NCBI GenBank assembly: GCA_900104495.1
Contig: FMXS01000011.1
Span: 62,001-126,000, forward strand
Length of the DNA stretch: 64,000 nucleotides
Reading direction: 5' to 3'
Source of the DNA: Ruminococcaceae bacterium FB2012
Lineage (GTDB): Bacteria; Bacillota; Clostridia; Oscillospirales; Ruminococcaceae
Within the stretch, counting starts at the first letter, position 1. Every line of letters starts with the position of its first letter. Under the pieces are notes generated by a model. It made no database searches and was not told where the DNA came from. It worked only from the letters and a program-made list of their open reading frames with translations. This document shows, piece by piece, positions 26,143-34,217 of the stretch. Made by a program: the position numbers and the translations under genes.

Positions 26143-26988
26143 ATGAATCCGCTGAAATTCCTTATCCAGACCGACTGCGAAGACGAGCCCGCAGAGCTTG
26201 CCAAGGTGGTCGATATCCCCGTGAGCCTTATCTCTCCCAACCCGGACCAGCCCCGCAAGCGTTTCTCTCCCGACGCTCTCACCGGCCTTGCCAAGAGCAT
26301 CGCCCAGGACGGCGTCATCCAGCCGCTGACCGTCCGCAGAAGCGGCGAGGGCTATGTCCTCGTTTCCGGCGAAAGACGCCTTCGGGCCGCGAAGCTGGCG
26401 GGCTGCAAAAGCGTGCCCTGCGTCGTCGTAAAGATCACCGACAAGCGTTCCGCCGTGGTGGCGCTGGTGGAGAACCTCCAGCGCGCCGACCTTGACTGCT
26501 TCGAGGAAGCCGAGGCGATCAACGCGCTGATAACCGAATACTCTATGCCCCGGGACGAGGTGGCCCTGCGGCTGGGGCTGGCTCAGTCCACGGTCTCAAA
26601 CAAGCTGCGTCTGCTGCGGCTCACGCCATCTCAGCGGCGGCTCATCTGCGAAAACTCTCTTACCGAGCGTCACGCCCGGGCGCTGCTGCGCCTGCCGGAG
26701 ACCCTTCAGATAAACGAGGCTCTCGCCCGGATAGTTTCGGAGCGTCTTACCGTGGCCCAGACCGAAAAGCTGGTGGATCAGATGTGCGCCGAGGAAAAGC
26801 AGCGCCGCAGCTACAAAAAACGCGCCGCCGTTCTCGGGGACGTGAAGCTGTTTGCCAACACCGTGGACAAGGCTGTCCGGGTAATGAAGCTGGCGGGCAT
26901 AAATGCAACTTTTTCACGCACCGAGCACGACGGCGTGATCGAATTTCTGATAACCGTTCCCGGAAACGGGAACGCGGAGGCTGTATAA
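26143..26988 (+). CDS. ParB/RepB/Spo0J-family partition protein (ParB or Noc-like)
   Basis: 281 residues. The ParB N-terminal domain (about 25-120) carries the CTP-binding motif GERRLRA and LVENLQRADL; a helix-turn-helix follows (EVALRLGLAQSTVSNKLRLL) and then a short C-terminal dimerisation part. It would bind parS-like sites and help chromosome segregation or nucleoid occlusion. No ParA gene is adjacent, which is more usual for Noc than Spo0J, but the two cannot be told apart here. SD GGAGGTG precedes the ATG. It converges on holA with a 20-base gap holding a small hairpin AGGGCG / CGCCCT. Confidence 0.88.
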   Translation: MNPLKFLIQTDCEDEPAELAKVVDIPVSLISPNPDQPRKRFSPDALTGLAKSIAQDGVIQPLTVRRSGEGYVLVSGERRLRAAKLAGCKSVPCVVVKITDKRSAVVALVENLQRADLDCFEEAEAINALITEYSMPRDEVALRLGLAQSTVSNKLRLLRLTPSQRRLICENSLTERHARALLRLPETLQINEALARIVSERLTVAQTEKLVDQMCAEEKQRRSYKKRAAVLGDVKLFANTVDKAVRVMKLAGINATFSRTEHDGVIEFLITVPGNGNAEAV

Positions 26989-27008
26989 AGGGCGTCCCGC
27001 CCTCGATC

Positions 27009-28064
27009 TTATCGCAGAGCCATAGCCTTTGCGGCGGCCTCCTCCAGCACCAGCAGGTCGCTGCGGCGTCCGCCGGAGCGGGTCTTGAGGCGCAGGTCGG
27101 TGTCGGAGAATATCTTTATCACCTTGCGGAGCCGCACCGGCGAGACGTTCTGTATCTCGTTGAAGGCGTTGCGCACCGCAAACTCACGGTTCTTCGGGTA
27201 TTTGAAGTCCTTTGCCACATCGGCCTGGGACCTTCCCGAGGACAGCGCCAGCCGGGCGCGGTAGAGATCGTTGAGGGAAAAGCTGATGGTCCCCAGTATC
27301 TCAAAGGCTTCGTAATTCTGATCTGCCAGCTCCCGGATGCGGTTAAAGACCGCTCCTGCGTTGGACCGCAGGATATTGCTTGCCAAAGTGAAGCCGTCCG
27401 TTTCCACCTTTCTGATGACGAGAGCGTCTATGTCCTCCCGGAGTATCTGTCTGCCCCCGGCATAGGCGGCCAGCTTGACTATCTCCTGCTTGACGGCAGA
27501 GGTCTCGCAGAGGCAGCATTCGGCTAAATACTCGGCGTTCTGACGGCTTATGGTGCAGCCCTCTTTTTCAAGGGCGGCGATGATGTTCTTTGCCAGGTCG
27601 GATGCACGTTTGAAGGCAAACTCGCAGGTGATGCCCTGCTTGCCGCAGAATTCCGAAAAGCGCTTGTTCTTATCCGTGAGCGAGCGCTTGTTTTTATACA
27701 GATCGACGCCGGTGGAGTAGATCACCACGGTGGTGGTCTCGGGCAGGTCGGAGAGGATGCTTCGGAGCCTGTCGCCGGCGGTCTTGTTAAGGCTGTCCAT
27801 ATTCAGATCGTTGAGAGTGACCACAACGTGCTGCGCGAACAGCGGCAGCATCTCGCAGGCTTCGTAGAAGGCGTTGACATCCAGGGAACCGCCGTCAAAG
27901 CGGTGGAGGTTCATCGTTCTGTCCTGCTTGGGGCAGAGCCGGTCGATCAGCGCGGAGGCAAAGCTCTCGAGGGCGCCGGTATCCTGCCCGTAAAGGTAAT
28001 AGAGCCTTGCGGGCGGCTCGGTCTTCAGCTTTTTCAGTATATCGGCAGCAGCCATATTCGGCAT
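27009..28064 (-). CDS. holA: DNA polymerase III subunit delta
   Basis: 351 residues. HolA is the clamp-loader subunit that opens the sliding clamp. It shows the N-terminal RLYYLYGQDTGALESFASAL nucleotide-fold region, the central VVIYSTGVD segment, and the C-terminal helical domain with LNDLYRARLAL and the FKYPKNREFAVRNAF region typical of the family. It follows comEC by 31 bases with SD AAAGGAGG, the common comEC-holA order of Firmicutes. Confidence 0.92.
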   Translation of the reverse strand: MPNMAAADILKKLKTEPPARLYYLYGQDTGALESFASALIDRLCPKQDRTMNLHRFDGGSLDVNAFYEACEMLPLFAQHVVVTLNDLNMDSLNKTAGDRLRSILSDLPETTTVVIYSTGVDLYKNKRSLTDKNKRFSEFCGKQGITCEFAFKRASDLAKNIIAALEKEGCTISRQNAEYLAECCLCETSAVKQEIVKLAAYAGGRQILREDIDALVIRKVETDGFTLASNILRSNAGAVFNRIRELADQNYEAFEILGTISFSLNDLYRARLALSSGRSQADVAKDFKYPKNREFAVRNAFNEIQNVSPVRLRKVIKIFSDTDLRLKTRSGGRRSDLLVLEEAAAKAMALR

Positions 28065-28095
28065 GATAAGACCTCCTTTTGTCGAAGTCGTATAA

Positions 28096-30006
28096 TTACA
28101 GTTTCACCTGTTCTCCGCAGGGTATCTCTTCCCCGTTTTCCGTGAAGGCGCCTTTTTTGGTGAGCAGGACAGTCCCGGTTTGGGTCGTCAGTTCAAAGCC
28201 GGTTTCCCTCCGGGTAAGGACGTATGCTCCGAAGTCGGCGGAGGTGCCTTCGGGGAAAGGCTCGCTGTAATATCCAAGATCGGTGCGGACCGTCTCCGCC
28301 GAGGGGTAAAGCTCGGTGACGCACACCTCTGCGCCCTGTCCGTCCGGGACGAAAGCGTCCCCGATACGGCGGATGCCGCAGCGGGAAATGTATCTCTGCA
28401 TCCCGTAGGCGTATCTGCCCTTGGTGCCGAGATCCACCACCGAACAGCTGCCGCCCTTTGAGATAACGGCGCAGCTGCTGCGGCCGTTCCCGAAAAGCAT
28501 CAGCTTCACCTCGTCCGCGGAAAACAGGTTCGACAGCGACTGCACCGCCCAAAGTCCCGTAAAGGCGGATACGGTGAAGAATGCGAACACCCGGGGACGG
28601 TTTTTCATCACCGCGAAGATCAGCGCGGCGATCAGCACCGCAGAGCAGATAAGTATCAGCGGAGCCCTTGCACATCCCACGGCGGCAAAGCTGAGAGAGG
28701 CGAAGAAGTCAGTCAGCTTGGCGGCGGCTGTCAGCAGCAGATCCGCCAGCCGGAAGATCACCTGCGCCGGCAGGACCGTCCCGCCCAGGAGCATAGCGAG
28801 CATTATCAGCGAAAGCGCCGCCGTACACAGCGGAACTATCAGCAGGTTCGTTATGGGAGCTATTACCGTGACTTCGTCGAACATCAGCGCCATGACGGGC
28901 ATCATTATCACCACCACCGCCGCCGACACCGTCAGCGGAACGGTGACGAAGGAAAGGGGTCTGCCCTTCAGCTTTTCGGTGAGCTTCGGGGCGGCGGCAC
29001 CGTAGGCAAAGCAGGCCGTAAAGGAGCAGATAAAGGACTCCGAAAGGCAGATATAAGGATTCATCCCGCACATCACGACCGCGCAGAGCCCCAGTGAACT
29101 CAAAACGTCGGTGCGCCGGTGGAGAGGCTGTGAACACAGCACCAGAGAGACCATTATCCCCGCCCGGACTATTGAGGGCGAGAACCCGCCGAAGCCCATG
29201 AACAGAAGGATGATCCCTTCCAGCAGGAAAAATCTTATCCGAAGGGAGTATATCAGCATCCCCAACAGCAGGTCGAACAGCATGGCGATCACCGCGATAT
29301 GGGTGCCCGACATAGCGAAGATATGCCCTATCCCGGCGCGGTAGAGCTTGGTCTTGTTCCGGAGAGAGATGTCGCTTTTATCGCCGCAGATCAGCGCCTC
29401 GGCAAAGGCGGCGCTCTCCGGCTCCATAGCGGCGGTGATGCACCCGGCGGTATAGTCCCGCAGGGAAGTTATCCCGCGCATTAACGGGTCTGCATACTCA
29501 CCGGTATGCTCGATGCGCTCCGCGTCGGCGCGGAGATAGATGCCTTTCGGCAGATAGTAGCTTTTCGCGGGGAAGCTGTCGGTGTCCGTAAGGGCCTCCG
29601 CTTTTCCGCTGATACGGATGATGCTGTAAGGCTCGCAGGCTTCTTCCGCCGTGAAATTCACGGTGACGGAGCGCCCCTCGGCCTTGCCGTCCACGGTGAG
29701 AGCGAAGCGTCCGCCTCCGAGGCTTTTGCAGGACAGGACCTTGCCCTCGACGGTCATATCTCTGTCTTGAAGTTCAAGGGCGGGGTCGATATGAAAAAGG
29801 GTATACGCCCTTCCGCAGAACAGTCCGCACAGGACGGAAACACCGACTGCGGCGGCATATACCCGATATTTTACGGATGTCAAAAAGGCAAGAGCGGTCA
29901 GAGCCGCAGCCGCAAGGACGAGAGCGAGAAAGCTCTCACCAGCGGTGCAGTAGAGCAGATCCCCTGTTAAAAACGAGAGCCCGCACCACGCTGCCTTCCG
30001 TTTCAT
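28096..30006 (-). CDS. comEC: ComEC/Rec2-family DNA uptake channel with degenerate metallo-beta-lactamase domain
   Basis: 636 residues. An N-terminal membrane segment and OB-fold-like part (about 1-165) precede the competence domain with about nine membrane segments, including ALICGDKSDIS and FAMSGTHIAVIAML. ComEC is the inner-membrane channel for single-stranded DNA. The C-terminal part (about 500-636) starts like the metallo-beta-lactamase domain (KLMLFGNGRSSCAVISKGGS; VVDLG), but the expected HxHxDH metal motif is replaced by VPDGQGAE, and the domain is short. Nuclease activity is therefore probably lost. It starts 4 bases after the HIT gene stop without a clear SD, suggesting coupled translation. 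Confidence 0.87.
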   Translation of the reverse strand: MKRKAAWCGLSFLTGDLLYCTAGESFLALVLAAAALTALAFLTSVKYRVYAAAVGVSVLCGLFCGRAYTLFHIDPALELQDRDMTVEGKVLSCKSLGGGRFALTVDGKAEGRSVTVNFTAEEACEPYSIIRISGKAEALTDTDSFPAKSYYLPKGIYLRADAERIEHTGEYADPLMRGITSLRDYTAGCITAAMEPESAAFAEALICGDKSDISLRNKTKLYRAGIGHIFAMSGTHIAVIAMLFDLLLGMLIYSLRIRFFLLEGIILLFMGFGGFSPSIVRAGIMVSLVLCSQPLHRRTDVLSSLGLCAVVMCGMNPYICLSESFICSFTACFAYGAAAPKLTEKLKGRPLSFVTVPLTVSAAVVVIMMPVMALMFDEVTVIAPITNLLIVPLCTAALSLIMLAMLLGGTVLPAQVIFRLADLLLTAAAKLTDFFASLSFAAVGCARAPLILICSAVLIAALIFAVMKNRPRVFAFFTVSAFTGLWAVQSLSNLFSADEVKLMLFGNGRSSCAVISKGGSCSVVDLGTKGRYAYGMQRYISRCGIRRIGDAFVPDGQGAEVCVTELYPSAETVRTDLGYYSEPFPEGTSADFGAYVLTRRETGFELTTQTGTVLLTKKGAFTENGEEIPCGEQVKL

Positions 30007-30010
30007 CTTA

Positions 30011-30352
30011 TCAGCCCGCAGGCCAGGCGAAGGGCCTTCCCGCCAGCAGGTGGAAGTGGATGTGGAACACGCTCTGTCCCGCGCTCTCGCCGCAGTTGGT
30101 GACTACGCGGAAGCCGTCCTTGAGGTCAAGGTCCTTTGCCAGCTTGGAGATGACTTCGTAGATATGTGCGATAACGGCGCTGTTCTCGGGGGTCACTTCA
30201 TCCAGCCGGGAGATATGCTCCTTGGGGATGACAAGGATATGTGTGGGTGCGGTGGGAGCAATGTCCTTGAAGGCATAGCAAAGCTCGTCCTCGTAGACCT
30301 TGTCCGAAGGTATCTCTCCCTTGATTATCTTGCAGAATAAGCAGTCGTTCAT
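30011..30352 (-). CDS. HIT-family nucleotide hydrolase (Hint-like)
   Basis: 113 residues. N-terminal CLFCKIIKGEIPSDKVYED and the C-terminal histidine triad HIHFHLLAGRPF define a Hint/HinT-type purine nucleoside phosphoramidase. The two N-terminal Cys (CLFC) are part of a zinc site in many HIT proteins, usually with a further His. Its SD is supplied by the end of repeat copy B. It is the first of a HIT-comEC-holA operon. Confidence 0.94.
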   Translation of the reverse strand: MNDCLFCKIIKGEIPSDKVYEDELCYAFKDIAPTAPTHILVIPKEHISRLDEVTPENSAVIAHIYEVISKLAKDLDLKDGFRVVTNCGESAGQSVFHIHFHLLAGRPFAWPAG

Positions 30353-30363
30353 TATGGGTATCC

Positions 30364-30804
30364 TCCTTTTTTTAATTCACGCTGCGCGTTTTTTAATTCA
30401 CGCTGCGCGCCCTTTGGGCGCTCGGGTTTGTTTCGTGCTGTGGCCGTGACACCGCGTCGCTTACGGCTTTTCGTTATGAAACTTTGGTACCCGCATTCTT
30501 GCGACGTTGGTTTGCTTGATTCCAAACTGTGTTAGTGCGTTTAGTTCTTAACTGCGTTGGTTCATTGGTAGGTTTACTGCTTTCGTTCAGTTCTGCACCC
30601 GAAGGGGTTCGGGGGCGACCGGAAAGCCCCCGAAACGGGGCGTGAGTCTGTGTTGAGATTCTTAACACGGTTAAGAGCGCAGCAGAAAGCCGGACACATA
30701 TCCACGAATGACCCCGCCGCCGCACAAGCTTTCCTTCCGCACTATGTTTACTGCGGCGGAGCTGGGTGCAGGGGCACGCCCCTGCCGCTGTCCGCACTCG
30801 GACC
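30364..30804 (-). repeat. Dispersed intergenic repeat, copy B (carries the SD of the HIT gene)
   Basis: Fills the gap between the alaS stop and the HIT start. It shares with copy A the blocks CACCCGAAGGGGTTCGGGGG, CGGAAAGCCCCCGAA, CAAGCTTTCC, CCGCACTATGTT, CGTCGCTTACGGCTTT and CGTTATGAAACTT. Its gene-proximal end has a tandem duplication of a 21-bp unit (TTTTTTAATTCACGCTGCGC plus G) at about 30368-30410. The end near alaS has an extra hairpin CAGGGGC / GCCCCTG. Confidence 0.8.
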
Positions 30805-33765
30805 TTATTTTATAAACTCCGCTGCGATCTCTTCGGTCTGGTCAAGGGCCTCGTCGATCTTGAAGCGGTCGCCGACGCCTGCCATAGCGCTGTCGGGACG
30901 TCCGCCGCCCTTGCCGCCGGTGAGAGCCGCAACTCTGCCCGCGATCTTGCCGGCGTGAGCGCCTCTTGCAAGAGCCTCCTTGCCGACGCCTACCGCGAAG
31001 TTGGCCTTTTCGCCGTCTACGCCCGCCAGCACGATGATGATATCGTCGTGAGCGGCCTTGATCTCGTCCGCCATTTTGCGCAGCACATCAGCCTTGATGT
31101 TGGTGAGCATCGCCGAGGCTACCTTGATGCCCTTGACGTCCGCAGCGGCGTCCATAATGCTCTTCGAGCGCAGATTTGCGATCTCCGACTGGAGAGAATC
31201 GCGCTCCTTTTCCAGTTCCTTTATCTCCGAGATGACCTGTCTGCACCGATTAACGAGCTCCGCAGGGTTGGTGACCTTCAGAGCCGCAGCAGCTTCCATG
31301 ATCTGCTCACGGTGCTGCTCGATAAGCGTCAGCACGTTCCTGCCCGTAACGGCTTCGATACGCCTTACGCCCGAAGCTACCGAGCTTTCGGAAATTATTC
31401 TGAACAGCCCGATGTGGGAGGTGTTCTCGACGTGAGTTCCTCCGCAGAATTCTATGGAAACGGTCTCGTCCCCTTCGCCCATGGTGACTACCCGGACGGT
31501 GGAGCCGTACTTCTCTCCGAACAGCGCCATAGCGCCCAGCTGCTTGGCCTCTTCGATAGGCATTTCCTTAACGGTGACGTCCAGAGCCTTGAGGATGTAG
31601 GTGTTCACAAGGGCCTCCACCTTCATCTTCTGCTCTTCGGTCATGCCCTCAAAGTGGCTGAAATCGAAACGCACTCTCTCTGCGTCCACAAGCTGTCCCG
31701 CCTGATGAACGTGATCGCCCAGCACCTTTCTCAGAGCGGCCTGGAGCAGATGCGCAGCACTGTGGTTGCGCATGATGTCACGGCGGTTCTTCTTATCAAC
31801 GGAAAAATGCGCCTCCTGGCCCACGGCGATGCCGCCCTCAACTATCTTAACCTTATGGGCGAACTTGCCTGCGGTGACCTTCATCACGTCCAGCACCTGA
31901 GCCTTGCCGCTGGCGGTGGTGATGAAGCCCTTGTCGCCCACCTGTCCGCCGCTCTCGGCATAGAAGGGAGTTTTCGCGGAAACGATGTAGTAGATATTTC
32001 CGTCGCATCCCGCATTCTCCACAAGGTCGTCCTCGGTGGCGATGTAGGCTATCGTGCTGTCGTCCTCAAACCTGTCATAGCCCGTGAACTCGGTGTGGAA
32101 GGTCTTGTCCATTTTCAGGAATACGGTATCGTCGGCGCCCATGTACTTTGAGCCGCCTCTTGCGATACGGGCGGTCTCGCGCTGCTTTTCGTAGGCGGCG
32201 CGGTAGCCCTCCTCGTCGCAGGAGAAGCCTTTCTCTTCCAGTATCTCACGGGTGAGGTCAATGGGGAAACCGTGGGTGTCGGAGAGCTTGAAGCAGCTCT
32301 CGCCGTCCAGGACGGTCCTGCCTTCGGCTTTCATCTGAGCCACATACTCGTCCAGCAGCTTCATGCCCTTGTCTATGGTGTTGTTGAAGTTCTGCTCCTC
32401 GGTGGCCAGCAGCTTCACGATGTAGTCGTATTTCTCCTCCAGTTCGGTATACTCGCCCTTGGAGTTGTCAACGACTGTCTTTACAATGTCTTTAAGGAAG
32501 GGCTTGTCGATGCCCAGCAGCTTGCCGTGGCGGACGGCTCTTCTGATAAGGCGGCGCATTACATAGCCTCTGCCCTCGTTGGAGGGAAGTATGCCGTCGG
32601 AGGCCATGAAGGTCACCGAGCGGATGTGGTCGGTGATGACCCGGACGGAAACGTCCTTCTTATGCTCCTTGCCGTACTCGACTCCCGCGATGCGGCAAAC
32701 GTGGTCGCGGATAGCCTTTACGGTGTCAACGTCGAAAATGGAGTCCACGTTCTGCATCATAGCAGCGATACGTTCAAGGCCCATGCCGGTGTCGATGTTC
32801 TTCTGTTTCAGTTCGGTGTAGGTGCCGTCCTCGTGACGCTCGAACTGAGTGAACACCAGGTTCCAGAACTCCATGTATCTGTCGCAGTCGCAGCCTACGG
32901 TGCAGTCGGGCTTGCCGCAGCCGTATTCCTCGCCGCGGTCATAGTATATCTCGGAGCAGGGACCGCAGGGACCGTCGATGCCGGCCTCCCAGAAATTGTC
33001 CTCCTTGCCCATGCGGAAGATCTTCTCCATAGGCAGGCCTTCCTGCTCGTGCCAGATCTTCACGGCCTCGTCGTCATCCTGGTATACGGAAACATAGAGT
33101 CGGTCCTCGGGGATCTCCAGCACTTTGGTGACATACTCCCAGGCCCAGGCGATAGCCTCCTTCTTGAAGTATTCGCCGAAGCTCCAGTTTCCCAGCATCT
33201 CAAAGAAGGTGCCATGACGGGCGGTGATGCCCACGTTCTCGATGTCGCCGGTCCTTATGCACTTCTGACAGTCGCAGACCCGCACCGACGGCGGAACGTC
33301 CTGGCCCGTGAAATAGGGCTTCAACGGCGCCATGCCTGCGTTTATCAGCAGCAGGCTGTTGTCGTTCTGCGGCACCAGCGGGAAGCTCTTGATCCGCAGA
33401 TGCCCCTTGCTTTCAAAGAATTTGAGATAGGATTCTCTCAGTTCGTTAAGACCCATCCATTTCATTTTAGATTCCTCCGATCCTGTTTTTAACAAATCCG
33501 AATAGGTTTCTGTGACTTCCGTATCGATTGGCTTTCTGACCTTGGGTATCATGCTTTCCTCGCAGGCTCCGAAGCGGCTGAAGTTTTCGCGGGCTTGTGC
33601 CAGTGTCATATGATTCGGCACGCTAACGGTCCCGTCATTGACCTTATCGCCGTCGTAGATGCCGCCCTCGTCCTCCCAGAAGCAGACCGGGCAGATCTCC
33701 CAGGCTTTTTTCTCGTCAAGGGTAAGGCAGCCGCAGCAGGGGCACTGATATTTTCCCATAGGCAT
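30805..33765 (-). CDS. alaS: Alanyl-tRNA synthetase with in-frame N-terminal CPCC zinc domain
   Basis: 986 residues. Residues 1-85 are a CPCC-type Cys-rich domain (YQCPCCGCLTL; WEICPVCFWEDEGG; KVRKP end). Residues 101-986 are a complete AlaRS: catalytic domain (RESYLKFFESKGHLRIKSFP; MAPLKPYFTGQDVPP), editing domain with zinc motif HSAAHLLQAAL and CGGTHVENTSH, and a C-terminal DHHA1/C-Ala domain with GGKGGGRPDSAMAG. No stop codon separates the two parts. An internal ATG (33465) with GGAGGA 7 bases upstream would give a normal 886-residue AlaRS, so either a fusion protein, the short form, or both are made. A T-box leader precedes the gene, so alanine starvation should control both parts. Confidence 0.9.
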   Translation of the reverse strand: MPMGKYQCPCCGCLTLDEKKAWEICPVCFWEDEGGIYDGDKVNDGTVSVPNHMTLAQARENFSRFGACEESMIPKVRKPIDTEVTETYSDLLKTGSEESKMKWMGLNELRESYLKFFESKGHLRIKSFPLVPQNDNSLLLINAGMAPLKPYFTGQDVPPSVRVCDCQKCIRTGDIENVGITARHGTFFEMLGNWSFGEYFKKEAIAWAWEYVTKVLEIPEDRLYVSVYQDDDEAVKIWHEQEGLPMEKIFRMGKEDNFWEAGIDGPCGPCSEIYYDRGEEYGCGKPDCTVGCDCDRYMEFWNLVFTQFERHEDGTYTELKQKNIDTGMGLERIAAMMQNVDSIFDVDTVKAIRDHVCRIAGVEYGKEHKKDVSVRVITDHIRSVTFMASDGILPSNEGRGYVMRRLIRRAVRHGKLLGIDKPFLKDIVKTVVDNSKGEYTELEEKYDYIVKLLATEEQNFNNTIDKGMKLLDEYVAQMKAEGRTVLDGESCFKLSDTHGFPIDLTREILEEKGFSCDEEGYRAAYEKQRETARIARGGSKYMGADDTVFLKMDKTFHTEFTGYDRFEDDSTIAYIATEDDLVENAGCDGNIYYIVSAKTPFYAESGGQVGDKGFITTASGKAQVLDVMKVTAGKFAHKVKIVEGGIAVGQEAHFSVDKKNRRDIMRNHSAAHLLQAALRKVLGDHVHQAGQLVDAERVRFDFSHFEGMTEEQKMKVEALVNTYILKALDVTVKEMPIEEAKQLGAMALFGEKYGSTVRVVTMGEGDETVSIEFCGGTHVENTSHIGLFRIISESSVASGVRRIEAVTGRNVLTLIEQHREQIMEAAAALKVTNPAELVNRCRQVISEIKELEKERDSLQSEIANLRSKSIMDAAADVKGIKVASAMLTNIKADVLRKMADEIKAAHDDIIIVLAGVDGEKANFAVGVGKEALARGAHAGKIAGRVAALTGGKGGGRPDSAMAGVGDRFKIDEALDQTEEIAAEFIK
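33463..33478 (-). promoter_or_regulatory. Internal ribosome binding site and start for the normal-length AlaRS
   Basis: Minus-strand GGAGGA (33473-33478), 7-base spacer, ATG (33463-33465), followed by MKWMGLNELRE, the usual AlaRS beginning. It is in frame with the upstream CPCC domain. Confidence 0.7.
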
Positions 33766-33777
33766 ATCCCTCCGAAC

Positions 33778-34010
33778 AAAAAAGCTCCGTCCCGTGATCT
33801 GGGACGAAGCGCGACACTCCGTGTTACCACCCAGCTTGCAGAAGCAAAGCTCCTGCCGCTCGAACCCTTTAACGCAGGGGATACGCCGCTGTTTTCACAG
33901 CGATGCTCGGGTAAGCCACCGCGTCCTCCGTCGGGGGCTCGCACCGACCGCCCCTTCTCTGCAAGACATCCTCCGCGGATAATTCCGTCACAGCGTTTAG
34001 ATTATTACTA
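33778..34010 (-). ncRNA. T-box leader (tRNA-Ala-responsive) upstream of alaS
   Basis: On the minus strand GGGTGGTAACACGGAG (33817-33832) is the T-box/antiterminator core. A terminator follows: a 10-bp stem GCTTCGTCCC / GGGACGGAGC, then TTTTTT (33778-33810). Upstream is a long stem I region with GGTGCGAGCC. GCT at 33914-33916, just before TACCCGAGC, is a plausible alanine specifier codon. Uncharged tRNA-Ala should favour readthrough into the gene. Confidence 0.88.
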
Positions 34011-34012
34011 TC

Positions 34013-34041
34013 ATTATAATACAGCTTTCGTACATTGTCAA
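34013..34041 (-). promoter_or_regulatory. alaS T-box promoter
   Basis: Exact TTGACA (34036-34041) and TATAAT (34013-34018) with 17-bp spacing on the minus strand, directly upstream of the T-box leader. Confidence 0.88.
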
Positions 34042-34152
34042 GAGCGGGGAAAAAATTTAATAGTTGAAAGCTGACGGCCGATAGCCGGCAATGAAGGAGC
34101 GCGTGCAAACAACATCTATGTTCATATCGTTACATCTTTGAAATATCGTATC

Positions 34153-34181
34153 TTGATTTTACGGCGGATCTCGTGTATAAT
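34153..34181 (+). promoter_or_regulatory. Promoter of the GH29 gene
   Basis: TTGATT (34153-34158) and TATAAT (34176-34181), 17 bp apart, 36 bases before the start codon. Confidence 0.8.
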
Positions 34182-34217
34182 AAAGGCGAAGATATTTTTA
34201 CAAGGAGGTCATCCGAT

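Noticed and set aside
30474..30797. A 107-residue minus-strand frame in repeat copy B
   Set aside because: It contains KPTNEPT-like stretches also in copy A but only from the simple repeat; it overlaps hairpins and has no SD.
30766..33492. Long plus-strand frames opposite alaS
   Set aside because: They have no SD, no family similarity and lie wholly over the synthetase.
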